Shown here one piece after another: positions 25,838 through 35,750 of a DNA stretch of 64,000 nucleotides. A program made the position numbers and the translations under genes. The notes beneath the pieces were generated by a model that was not told the origin of the DNA, ran no database searches, and worked only from the letters and a program-made list of their open reading frames with translations. The stretch is from Amaranthus tricolor. Lineage: Eukaryota; Streptophyta; Magnoliopsida; Caryophyllales; Amaranthaceae. How positions within the stretch are numbered: the stretch's first letter is position 1; the number at the start of each line of letters is the position of its first letter. The stretch is taken from the NCBI RefSeq assembly GCF_026212465.1, contig NC_080048.1, positions 31,519,517-31,583,516 on the forward strand. Direction: 5' to 3'.

Positions 25838-26790
25838 TGCAAGCTGTTATGATCGACTCGACTCCGGCCTCATATTTACTGCACATTTGTAACAGCGAAG
25901 GAGATTCCCTGCATGGTCACAGAGTTTAGTCTTCCTTAACGTTACAAGGCACAAGAAGATATGTATCAAGATCAGCGTACAGTGTAGATAGGTCAAGGGG
26001 CCCTTGTTTAATACTCTCGAAAGTTGCTAAGAGAAGTTTCCTTTCATCACATTAATTAGTCTCTTTAACGATACAATTTTATTAGATCACTGTTTTTTTC
26101 GGCTATATAGCGCCGTAAGGACACTAATGTATGTGTGTAATTGATCATGGAGACGACTGTTGGCAATTTTGGCCCTCAATTTGTATAATGAATATGGTGA
26201 TTGTCATGGAGATAAGTGGCACCCTAATTCAAGGTCGCAACTCGCAAGTAGAAGTGTCTTATTATCATTGATATTGATAGGAGTACTAAACAAAGAAGTT
26301 ACTATAACAAATTTCAATTATGGGATTGTGATTTGTATGCTGCAAAGTTACACATTTTGCAATATTAGAGGAACACTAAATTGTAAAATCGTGCTATATT
26401 GATTTTGATTTCTCGTAATCGAGGAAATTTAGATTTGGATCTACTTAAACAATGACTATGGCTATTCAAATTGTAGAACACATAACATAGAAAAAACTAA
26501 CAAGCAAATTACATTTGCATACATGTAAAGTTGAGTGTTCGATCTTCCTTATTTTAGTATTTTAACTTGTTCGGTTCAAAAATTAATATAATTAACGTAA
26601 CATCCAAACTAGCACTAGTCTTATCTAATGGATTACACTATTATAACTTCAATAGCCTCAATGTTGAGCATGCTCTAAAGGAAATTTGGTTTGAAGATTT
26701 TTGAAAGAACTTTACACTCTCTTGTGGGTAATTTTTTCTAAATTATATCATAATATTCGAGTCCAATTTGCTTTTATATTTTTTATCATA
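25838..26790. other. 3' flank of the SecE-like gene and unassigned sequence
   Basis: The first 200-300 bp are presumably 3' UTR; no clear polyadenylation signal was fixed. Open frames such as 26,160-26,402 show no recognisable domain. Confidence 0.4.
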
Positions 26791-26792
26791 TA

Positions 26793-27061
26793 CTCCCTTC
26801 AATTCTTTTTAATTGTCTCACTTGGGTTGGACACGAATATTAAGAAAGTTGAGGGATTACCTTGAATAGCATACCCATGTGATGTAGTGGGCATTGGGGG
26901 GTTTAAATAGTGTAGTTTAGTAAAAAAATAAGGGTGTTCTGGTAATTACATAAATGTATAAGGACAATTTGATCCAAAAATTATGTTCTAAAATAGAAAT
27001 GAGACAATTAAAGTAGATTGCCCAAATAAGAAAATGGGATAATTGAAAAAATTGATGGGAG
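26793..27061. mobile_element. Stowaway-like MITE, 269 bp
   Basis: Terminal inverted repeats start CTCCCTTCAATTCTTTTTAA (left) and, on the other strand, CTCCCATCAATTTTTTCAAT (right). TA lies on both sides (26,791-26,792 and 27,062-27,063). CTCCCT ends and a TA target are diagnostic for Stowaway (Tc1/mariner) miniature elements. No coding capacity. Confidence 0.85.
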
Positions 27062-27219
27062 TAACATTTAATAAATCGATTGATTAAATATGAGATAATT
27101 AGATAAAAAAAGTTAATGAATGAGTAATACAATTGCTAATGATATAGAGAAGCCTTCACTTCAAAGCAACTCTTGTTTCATTTTAGAAACTTGGTTTTTA
27201 TTTTTTTTCGTTTTCCATC

Positions 27220-27357
27220 CTTGATTTTAAAGAGATATGAATATGAGAAAATTTGAAAAAAATAAGATCTTTTATTAACTTTAGTCAACTTGATTTTAAA
27301 GAGATATGAATATGAGAAAATTTGAAAAAAATAAGATCTTTTATTAACTTTAGTCAA
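27220..27357. repeat. perfect 69-bp tandem duplication at the edge of a MULE
   Basis: Bases 27,220-27,288 and 27,289-27,357 are identical (beginning 'cttgattttaaagagatatg', ending 'ttaactttagtcaa'). The 3' part of each copy matches the outermost terminal repeat of the adjoining Mutator-like element, so the left end of that element has been duplicated. Confidence 0.95.
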
Positions 27358-30350
27358 AAAATAAAATTCGTTTAAACTTTATTCCCAAAATAAGCGTCTT
27401 TGGCCCTAAAGCTAGGCTTGGTACATAATCGCTGTTACTAACAGCGAGTTTAAAGTTGCTGAAATTTTTAAGTCAATATGTAGTCGTTGTTATTAACAGC
27501 GAAATAAGGAAAGGGGAAGTCGCTGTTAGTAACAGTGAGTTATTGCGGCCCTAAATACGACAGTCTTCTTCCTCCTTCATATTACCCACAATTCAAATCG
27601 GTGCCCTAAAGACACGAAACTCTCCCTCTTCTTTCCACCATTAAAATCAACTTCAATCCTTTAATTAATCTCATCAAATTCCAAGTTCCTACTAGTAATT
27701 AGTTCAGTCATTTTATCACATTCACTTCAGGTAATAATTTTTTTTTCTTTTTTCAAAAATATAGTGTTTATATTTCTTCATCAACTTTCACATAAATGCA
27801 GGTTCATATACTTGCAAATTACTACTTCTTGGTGATCTATAGCTTATTAAGGTACCTTTTTATTATAAATTTTTTAGTTGTTTTTGTTTTTAAAAAGTGT
27901 GTCATTTGTAGTGGTCATTTATACTTAAAATCTATGAATATGTCAAATGTAGTTGTTATTTGCCATAATCTTCATAATGAAGTTGTTTGTTCATGAATTT
28001 AATGTAGAGAATGTTTGAATGCAAACCCTAATTTTGTAAATTATACATATATTTACGCAGTCAATAATTAATGTGCCTTGTTTTTAAATGTTGTTATGAA
28101 TGTTGTGAACTCTAGTTATGAGGGTTGTTGAACAATGTACTTGCTTTCTTATGAACTTGATGGTGATGTTGATTTTGTACGTATTATTGTAGAAATGGAT
28201 TTATTTCGTGTGACTGTTGTATGTTTTTGGAATGGTTCAATTCGATCAAGTAGTAGCAATGTTAAGTATGTTAGGGGAAGACGTAAAACGTTTGCATGCA
28301 ACTCAAACATGGATTTGAATGAATTTAAACATCTTAAATGTTCTAAGATTGGGATTGACACTACAAGAAGTACTGTTAATGTAAGTTTTAAATACAATAT
28401 GAGTGGACAATTGTTAGCTTTTCCGGTTGAGGATGAGGAGGTTATAGATGCAATGTGGGAGTATTCAAGGTCTTCCTCTATTCCTTTGTTAGAGTTATAC
28501 GTAGAAGAGGTACCCTTAGAGAATTAAAATGTCAATGTTGTAGCAACAAATGCAGTCTTGAATGTAACTTCTTCTACTCCTTCTCCTATGCCTTTCTCTA
28601 GCCAAGAAACCCAAAATCCCATTTTGCCATCCTCTTCTTCTCCTTCAAATGAATCCAATCAACTTGAACTTCAATGGGAAACCGATGAGGACTGTGGGAC
28701 ATGGTGGATTTGCGCCACCAATTCTTCCACCACCAGATGTGCCGTATGGATCGCGGTGGTCTTTTGATTGACGTACAAGGACTCACACAGGATCTACTTC
28801 GAGCGGACCAGGTAAAAGCTTCACTTACTAGTCTTGTAACTATCATATTGCGTAATTTATTAATTACATTTTCACGTGTAGTTTCGATGGGACCCTTACC
28901 CCGCTGAGGCATACGCTGCATTGCCTCAGCACTCAGGGATATTGTCGGGGGCATGGAGAGCATCTGTACCTTTGATATGCTTCGAAATAGTCGAAATGCA
29001 TCTCCCTGAGCACGTACTGCGCCAATTTGGGATGGTACAAGGCATCCCGCCACCTTGTGACATAGAGGCGGAGCTCCATCACAGCTCATGCAAGGGTCGG
29101 GAACCCAAGAATTGGTTGGAGATCAACTGGCGCCATATCGCTCGTTGGGATCACAGGCTAAAGCTGCTGGCCCAAGGTGCGCCGATCAATGCTGTAGGCG
29201 CACCTACTTCGGCGGATTACATGTTGTGGTTCCTCTCTATCACTCGTCGATGGATGACACCACGAGGTATCATCGCAGTCGCCCTGTATGCTTCCGTAGC
29301 ACCGACGATGACACAGTTTGTAAGTATTCTTCCATGTTGATTATTATCCATAGAACTTACATATTATAGATTTCATTAACTCCAAATTGAATGCAGGCAC
29401 AAGGCATTGCAGCTGTCATCAGCTCCAACCAGGAAGAGCCTGTACGGGAGATTGCCCAAGGCATACTCCTACGGACACAGTTTCAGCACTTCATTCCAGA
29501 AGTCGCTGTGCCTGACACCACTATGGACGCTCAGGGGTCATCTCATCATCTTGCTGACGTTCATCTTGAGGAGGTAGACTTAACGTGCCCCGACTATGGT
29601 GCCGGGTCCTCACAAGGTGCTGGATCATCCCAGTATCAATCACCTCCCCTACCCAAGCGTCATGCGACCATCACTTACTATCGTAGGAGGCGTCATAGAC
29701 CGTCACAGTTAGAGAAGGTACAGGAGGAGGATTAGCATTAGTATACTGTTTTTATATATTAAACATTAGTAACGTTTTGTATATATTGAATATTTGTAAC
29801 ATATGGTTGTGTATATTTTGTAATATATATGTAGATGTGTATATGTTTATCGTATTATCACATGTTTATTATGAATGAAATGATGTTAATTACTCGGAGT
29901 TTTCGGCGATGAATCATTCCGCCAAAAATTAAGTATGAATTAAATCAAAATCAAACAGACAATCATATTCAAATAGGAAAAATGCTCTCAAAAATTCAAC
30001 ACAATTTCATTCATGTTCGACGAATCCATATCAAATTACATAGTTCATTCGTTAAGTTAAACCATATTACAACGGCTAGATTAAATCATACACAAAAGTC
30101 AAACCATTTGATCGCTGTTACTAACAGCGACTTCCCCTTTGACCAGTCAAACCTTATTTCGCTGTTAGTAACAACGACTACATGTTGACTTAAAAATTCC
30201 AGCAACTTTAAACTCGCTGTTAGTAACAGCGATTATGTACTAAGTCTAGCTTTGAGGCCAAAAACGCTTATTTTGAAAATAAAGTTTAAACGAAATTTTT
30301 TTTTTTTGACTAAAGTTAATAAAATGTCTTATTTTTTAAAAATTTTAACT
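27306..30350 (+). mobile_element. Mutator-like element carrying a plant-mobile-domain gene
   Basis: Long inverted repeats of about 200 bp bound the region: 27,306-27,540 on the left matches 30,112-30,350 reverse-complemented. Each arm holds three copies of a 19-bp near-palindrome (TCGCTGTTACTAACAGCGA type). Left copies are at 27,429, 27,484 and 27,520; right copies are at 30,112, 30,159 and 30,214. Long TIRs and a MULE-type N-terminal domain inside point to the Mutator superfamily. The outer few bases and a 9-bp target duplication could not be settled, partly because of the 69-bp duplication on the left. Confidence 0.75.
28135..29735 (+). pseudogene. MULE N-terminal (PB1-like) domain joined to a plant mobile domain
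   Basis: The first frame (28,135-28,527) resembles the N-terminal domain of MuDR-type transposases (FRVTVVCFWNGSI, DLNEFKHL, VNVSFKYN, then an acidic EDEEVIDAMWEY). It meets one stop at 28,525 and continues in frame to 28,767. After a frame change, exons ending 28,811, then 28,883-29,319 and 29,398-29,735 encode the C-terminal half of a plant mobile domain (FRWDPYPAEAY, VPLICFEIVEMHLPEHVLRQ, RHIARWDHRL) and a basic end (TYYRRRRHRP). The MULE catalytic core is absent. PMD proteins (MAIN/MAIL-like) occur both as host genes and inside transposons; the flanking TIRs show this one is mobile cargo. The stop and frame change make it probably non-functional. Confidence 0.75.
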
Positions 30351-30852
30351 AAAACATGCAAACCCAAATATCCATCTTTTTTCATTTATTGGTCCACAAT
30401 CTCAAATCATACCCATTAGTCACTCACTCACTATAGACTGCCACAATTTCATCACAACACTTAACCAATTACCGATAATTCAAATACCCTCTCAGCGGCA
30501 TGTTAAATACTCCCTTTGTTCTAATAGATTTAAAATTTAAGAAATTAATAATAAATAAAAAGAAAAAATAAATTATATAAATGAAATTAAAAGAAAATGA
30601 AAATATATATATAAGATTTAAAGAAAATAGTTAGCTATATTAAAAATAAAACTGATTAGAAAATAAATGGATAGGATGAAAATATAAATTAGATATATAA
30701 ATGAAAATAAAGAATAAGGTACGTGTCATGGCAAAAATTGAAAATGACAAATTTGATGAGGGAGGGATGGATCAATCAAAATTTACTACCCTTTTGATAT
30801 TTTTCACCAAGATTTTCAATCATTAATAAATAAATTTGTTCTTGACCAAAAA

Positions 30853-33800
30853 ATGTCATCCTCTCTATCTCTCAGGCCCACAAGCCCGAGTTTTCATCGG
30901 GTATCAGCTCAACCCATTTGGCCTAAACGTTGTTGGACCGTCACTATACCTTCCCGGCGTACTTTAACATCAACCATAGTGGTTGGGGCCGGGTCACGGC
31001 CACGGGCCGATGATTCAGCGCCGATTGGTATGTCCGTGGAAGATGCTTTGAAGCTTTTGGGTGTTTCAGAAGAAGCCTCTTTCGATGATATTTTGAGGGC
31101 AAAAAACAAAGTTTTAGCCACTTGTAAAGATGACCCTCAAGCTGTCGCTCAGGTTTAATTGTAAAATTATTTAGCTCCTTTACTATTCTTTTCGTTTTTG
31201 TCAATAATTATTCAGATTTTTTGGATTGTTTCTATCATGGTTGATTGTCTTTAAGTGGTGAATTGATGATGGGATTATGAGAAAAAGGTTTTTGCTTTTG
31301 GATTTTGCGTGAATTACTTTGCATGTTCATGTATACATGACAAAAGTTTGATTCTTTTGATGAAAATTTATGTGTGATTGTGAATTTGAATTAGAATTTT
31401 CTGCGGCTGGTTGCCTAATATAGACTTAATTTTTGTGAATTTAGTATTTATTGTGTAAGTAACTTTTTTGGTCATTGATTGTGTTGTTGAATTTGAGGTA
31501 TGTCTAGATTGATGTGGAAAATACTAAGTGTGTCTTTGGAGGGAAAGAAATGGACGGAAGCAAAGGAGAGGGATTTCGAGGGATAAAGGATTCCTTGTTG
31601 TATAAGGGAAGGGATTTCGAGGGGAGTGATTTGGAGAGATTAGATGAATAATTTTTGTTAAGGTGCCGGTATCTCTAAAGTTGGACTTCCTTCCCCTTCC
31701 ATTCCCTACTAATTAAACAAAGCTACTTTTCTTCCCTTCCTTTCCTTTCCCTCCCCCTTTCCTTTCTTTTCATTTCAAAATTGTAGTCTAAACATGGTGT
31801 AAATGGGATTGGATAGATTTTGATCCCTTCTCTTTAGAATTTGAAGGCAGTGTAGTGATTATTGTTGTCATTTTGTGATGAGTTTCTATGGAGCTTTCAA
31901 TAATCAAACTTGAAGTCATGGCTGAAGTGATTATGATGTCGAATGGATAGTAGCATGGTCATTGGTGGAAATGTATTAATCTTAAAACTTGATTTTTGTT
32001 TTCCATATTTAATGGAAGATTCAATTAGATAATAGAGTACTTACATGACCTCAATTAGTAATGGAAGTTAATGTTTCAGGGTAGTCGAGTAATTAGGATT
32101 AACACAATGTTGATTTGCCATGAAGCATTTCTTTGGGGGAGGGTGTCGATGCGAAATAGTTGAACTCGAGGGTACCAATTTCTCGCATGTGCAATGATGA
32201 GACGCCAGATATGGATATTTTTTCTTGGAAAATTTGCTCAAAATAATCCCAACTATCACCCGTTAGCTGGAAATAATCCCAACTATCGACTATTTTTAAA
32301 TAATCCCAACTTTGATCTGAATTTGTTCATGGCATACGCTACAACTTTGTAACCTGGGATAGCAGGTTACCTCCATTAAAAAAAAGAAAAATAAAAAAAA
32401 CCAAATAAGGAAAAAAAAAAAAAGAAAAAACACTTCACACCCCACCACCAGCCAACCAACAACACCGGCCACCTTGCTCAAACCTCAATCGATCACCATC
32501 ATTGACCCTCCTCTCCCACCAATCGAACACCATCATTGCTCACCACCTGTACAATGCGTCCCACCCCATCACCACCACAATCGCACATCAACGAAACAAC
32601 CACCACCGCAATCGCCACCATCGCAACCACACACCACGATAACCACTACAATCGAACATGGGTGTGGGTTTGATTTATCAATTTCAATCGATTTTGGGGT
32701 TGAGGTGGTGCTTGAGGTGGCTAATCAATTGGGACTATGTTGGTGCAGTCGGAGGTGGGTGCCAGAAATTGGTGGTGATGCAATTCGAAGGATGTTCGAC
32801 GAAGATGGTGGTCGAATGGGGTACTGTTGTGGTTGCAGGCCGATGAAGATGGTGGTCGCCTGGGTGGCGAGTGTTTTTTCTTTTTTTTTTTTCCTTTGTT
32901 GGTGTTCGATTGGTGGGAGAGGAGGGTCAATGATGGTGGCCGTGTTGTTGGCAGCTGTTTCTGGCGTGGCTGGTGGTGGGGTGGCCGGTTGGTGGTGGGA
33001 GGGTTGGGGTGTGAAGTGTTTTTTCTTTTTTTTTTTCCTTTATTTATTTATTTTTTCTTTTTTTTAAATGGAGGTAACCTGCTATCCCAGGTTACTAAGT
33101 TATAGTGTATGCTATGAACAAATTCAGGTCAAAGTTGGGATTATTTAAAAATAATCGATAGTTGGGATTATTTCCAGCTAACAGGTGATAGATGGGATTA
33201 TTTTGAGCAAATTTTCCTTTTTTCTTTTAAGGAAATATATGAATTGTTGATGTTTTCGCTGTTAGAGTATATAACATATCTTGGGGCTTCAACCAAAAGC
33301 TTAATTTAATAGAGAGCCCATTGGGCTAGAGGTGTGGATGCGCACAGGCGCTGAATATTCCACTTTTAAATGAAAGGTAGTTGAGAATCGAACCCGTGAC
33401 CTCTTGTCACGTTGGCTTCTGATACCATGGCTTCAACTAATGGTTGAGGCCCCAAAATAAGCTATATACTCTAACATTCCCCTCATTGCGTAGGTTTGAT
33501 TATCATTAATTCATAATGTCGAATTGAAGCATCCGTTTTTCATTTTAAGTCCTCGTGGATGAGTGATGCGTAGTGAATATAATGATGTAATCTCCTCTAT
33601 TGCTGTAAAATGAATTTGATCGCCCCACAGTATAATGATGATCTAGCTTCTACTCTCTATCGCAACTCTAATGACTATCATCTTTCATTGAGATTATTCA
33701 TTGGTGTATTTTCAGATAGAAGCTGCATACGATATTTTGCTCATGCAAAGTTTAACACGACGTCAAGCTGGGAAAGTTGTGAACAAGAGCATTCGCTTTG

Positions 33801-35526
33801 CTGATGTCAAACCTGGCAAATATCCGGGTACAGGAACTATGCCTCAGTGGATGCAATCTGCAATGAAGAGTTCTCCTGTTGTGGTTGAAAAGCCACCTGT
33901 GTCAGACCTCGGAGTACAAGCTGGTGTTTACGGTGTAATGATGGTTTTGACTTATATTAACGGAGCGTCGTCATCCTCTGCAGGAGCCGTGACTAGTGCA
34001 GATGTTCCTGGTGTTATTCTAGCTACCAGTTTTGGAGCATCCTTATACTTTATGACTAAAAAGAAAGTGAAGTTAGGTATGCCACTATGACTTTGAAACC
34101 TATGCTTCTTTTAGTGCATTTACCATCTGCATCGCATGTAGCTAAGTTTCAGATTTTTATGGATTTAAAGTTTGAGTGAAGATGATTATGGGTCGCCATG
34201 TTCGCCGATCTGGTACACGTTCCATGGTGTTCCGGTACGCCAACGTCCCATGTTTGGGGTCGACCGTCCCAGATCGGAAAACGGCCTGTCGTCCCGTAGG
34301 TTTAGATATAATAGTTTCATACATTCATCTGCACTTGGACTTGATAACGTAGAGTAATCTCTTTCTGGACTATTGAAAGGGTTCTTTATTATTCCTTTCG
34401 TTTCTTAAAGTTGTTTACAGAAGGAATGTTCACAATAATCAAGTAAAATGGAATCTTTTAGATGGTGGATATACTATTTTATTAAATAGTAAATTTGATG
34501 GAAGAAAAGTAGAGATCATAAATATGGGAACCACAACTATTATAAAAATGTTTTAATAGAGTAAGTGGGAAACATGTGAGGACTATAAATAATATAAAAA
34601 TGTTAAAATAAATTTAGTGAAAATATATAGAAACCATAAGCATTATTACATTATTAAAATGAGGATTAACAAGGTTAATTATGCCTAAAATTTGAGATAT
34701 AAATCGAAAGAATTTTAATAAGAATAATAAATGGAACATCCTAAAATGACAAATAAGAACAACTTGGAACGGAGGAAGTATTAATGTTTCTCATGGAGAT
34801 GGTCCTATGTAGAATGTGACATGTAACTTAATCCAGAAACTGTATAAAGCGAAATATTGTGTTGATCTCGCTTTACCTCCACTCCATCCCTCTAAAAAGA
34901 CTAAAATTAGGAATTTGAAATTGCAAATGATGTTTGCTATCTAGGGTCAATTAGAAATAACCTCTTTGTTTTTTTACAAGGGTAAGGTTGCATACATCAG
35001 ACCCTTCAAAACCCCACCTAGGTTGGAGCCACTAGATGGAAATAAGATGATAAATTTATCTTACCCTGCATTTCTTCGAGAGACAACTTCTAGGACTCAA
35101 ACACGTTAGCCCTCAGTCACACAGCAACACACAGCAACTCTGATGACAAGGCTCATTATACCCATGTCCTAACGACTGGAAATGCATCGACCACCTTGCT
35201 ACATACTAATTTTATTATCTCGTCTTCTCACATCGACCACATTGCTACATACTATTATTATTATTATGTAATCGCGTCCTCTCATCACTCTCGTCTCTCG
35301 TTATATGTTTATCGCATAGCTGAGTGTGATTCGGTGATTGCACTTTGTAGGGAAAGCAATTTCGATCACGGCTGGAGGACTTCTTGCTGGGGCTGTAGTC
35401 GGCTCAGTTGTCGAAAGCTGGCTTCAAGTAGACATTGTTCCATTCCTTGGTCTGCATTCTCCTGCAGCTGTTATTAGTGAATTTATCATCCTGTCTCAGT
35501 TATTGGTCTCTCTTTATCTTAGGTAG
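30853..35526 (+). CDS. CPP1: CPP1/CDF1-like chloroplast chaperone-like protein of POR
   Basis: Three exons join in phase: 30,853-31,152, 33,716-34,076 and 35,351-35,526, giving 278 residues. The start is rich in Ser, Arg and Thr and acidic-poor, as a plastid transit peptide should be. A J-like region follows (MSVEDALKLLGVSEEASFDD to about EAAYDILLMQS), with no HPD motif seen. Hydrophobic segments near the end probably cross the membrane (LGVQAGVYGVMMVLTYI, GVILATSFGASLYFM, ITAGGLLAGAVVGSV, EFIILSQLLVSLYL). In Arabidopsis, CPP1 (CELL GROWTH DEFECT FACTOR 1) sits in plastid membranes and stabilises protochlorophyllide oxidoreductase. Length is close to the family's roughly 260 residues. Intron 1 (2.6 kb) and intron 2 (1.3 kb) are full of repeats, but the coding parts are intact. 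Confidence 0.92.
31530..31765. repeat. GGAGGGAAAG-rich MITE-like element in CPP1 intron 1
   Basis: The left side is purine-rich ('ggagggaaagaaatggacgg') and the right side is its pyrimidine-rich complement ('cccttcctttcctttccctc'). Related copies lie near 47,530-47,770 and 51,015-51,310. Borders and target duplication were not fixed. Confidence 0.5.
32227..33217. mobile_element. foldback Mutator-like non-autonomous element in CPP1 intron 1, 991 bp
   Basis: Ends are GGAAAATTTGCTCAAAATAA (32,227) and its complement ending 33,217. The perfect 9-bp target duplication TTTTTTCTT lies outside at 32,218-32,226 and 33,218-33,226. A 9-bp duplication is the Mutator signature. The complementarity continues far inward: 'ccctcctctcccacc' (about 32,506) pairs with 'ggtgggagaggaggg' (about 32,913), and the outer 170 bp are near-identical. 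Nearly the whole element can therefore fold into one hairpin. No transposase is present; the open frames at 32,474-33,105 are artefacts of CCACCA/GGTGGT-rich sequence. Confidence 0.92.
33262..33473 (-). mobile_element. rearranged copy of the TRIM found at 59,065
   Basis: The internal part (33,311-33,425) matches 59,152-59,262, including 'gagcccattgggctaga', 'gaacccgtgacctcttgtc' and the primer-site complement 'tgataccatg'. The right LTR is partial but ends correctly in 'actctaaca'. The left LTR piece reads 'tgttagagtatataacat', which is inverted relative to the intact copy. It lies in CPP1 intron 1. Confidence 0.75.
34392..34778. mobile_element. Stowaway-like MITE in CPP1 intron 2, 387 bp
   Basis: The left end TTCCTTTCGTTTCTTAAAGT pairs with the right end, whose complement is CTTCCTCCGTTCCAAGTTG. 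TA flanks both sides (34,390-34,391 and 34,779-34,780). Typical Stowaway sequence ('cctccgttcc') and no coding capacity. Confidence 0.8.
34978..35075 (+). repeat. SINE-like fragment in CPP1 intron 2
   Basis: The phrase 'agggtaaggttgcatacatc' followed by 'agacccttcaaaacccca' and 'cctaggttggagccac' matches the body of tRNA-derived plant SINEs (tobacco TS-like). The tRNA-related head with A and B boxes is not clear here, so it is a fragment. Confidence 0.55.
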
Positions 35527-35619
35527 CCTCTAACATTTACAAAGTTGTATATATTGCCATCACAATTAAAGAGTATGTACAAATGATATATACAGCAGAA
35601 ATTATTTAATGTAAATACT

Positions 35620-35750
35620 GTTTGTTTTCTTTCTCTTTTAATTAGTTAGGGTAGTAGCTGTGCTTCTTCCTCTGTATATATACTTCTCTTTGAATAAAGT
35701 AGCAAGACAGTTTTCCAAATCAGTAGATTGCTTCTTTCATAAAGCTGTCA
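35620..35750 (+). repeat. truncated 5' LTR of the copia element
   Basis: Matches the last 145 bp of the 3' LTR (39,830-39,975) and ends ...AAGCTGTCA, directly followed by a tRNA-Met-type primer site, TGGTATTAGAGCC (35,751). The start of the LTR is missing: sequence left of 35,620 does not match. The truncation point lies 94 bp after the CPP1 stop codon. Confidence 0.9.

Noticed and set aside
28598..29089. 163-codon minus-strand frame
   Set aside because: Lies opposite the plant-mobile-domain exon, which has the recognisable domain; treated as antisense shadow.
32474..33105. Open frames of 92-197 codons rich in His, Pro, Gly and Val
   Set aside because: They arise from CCACCA/GGTGGT-rich arms of the foldback MULE in a CPP1 intron and exist in mirrored form on both strands.
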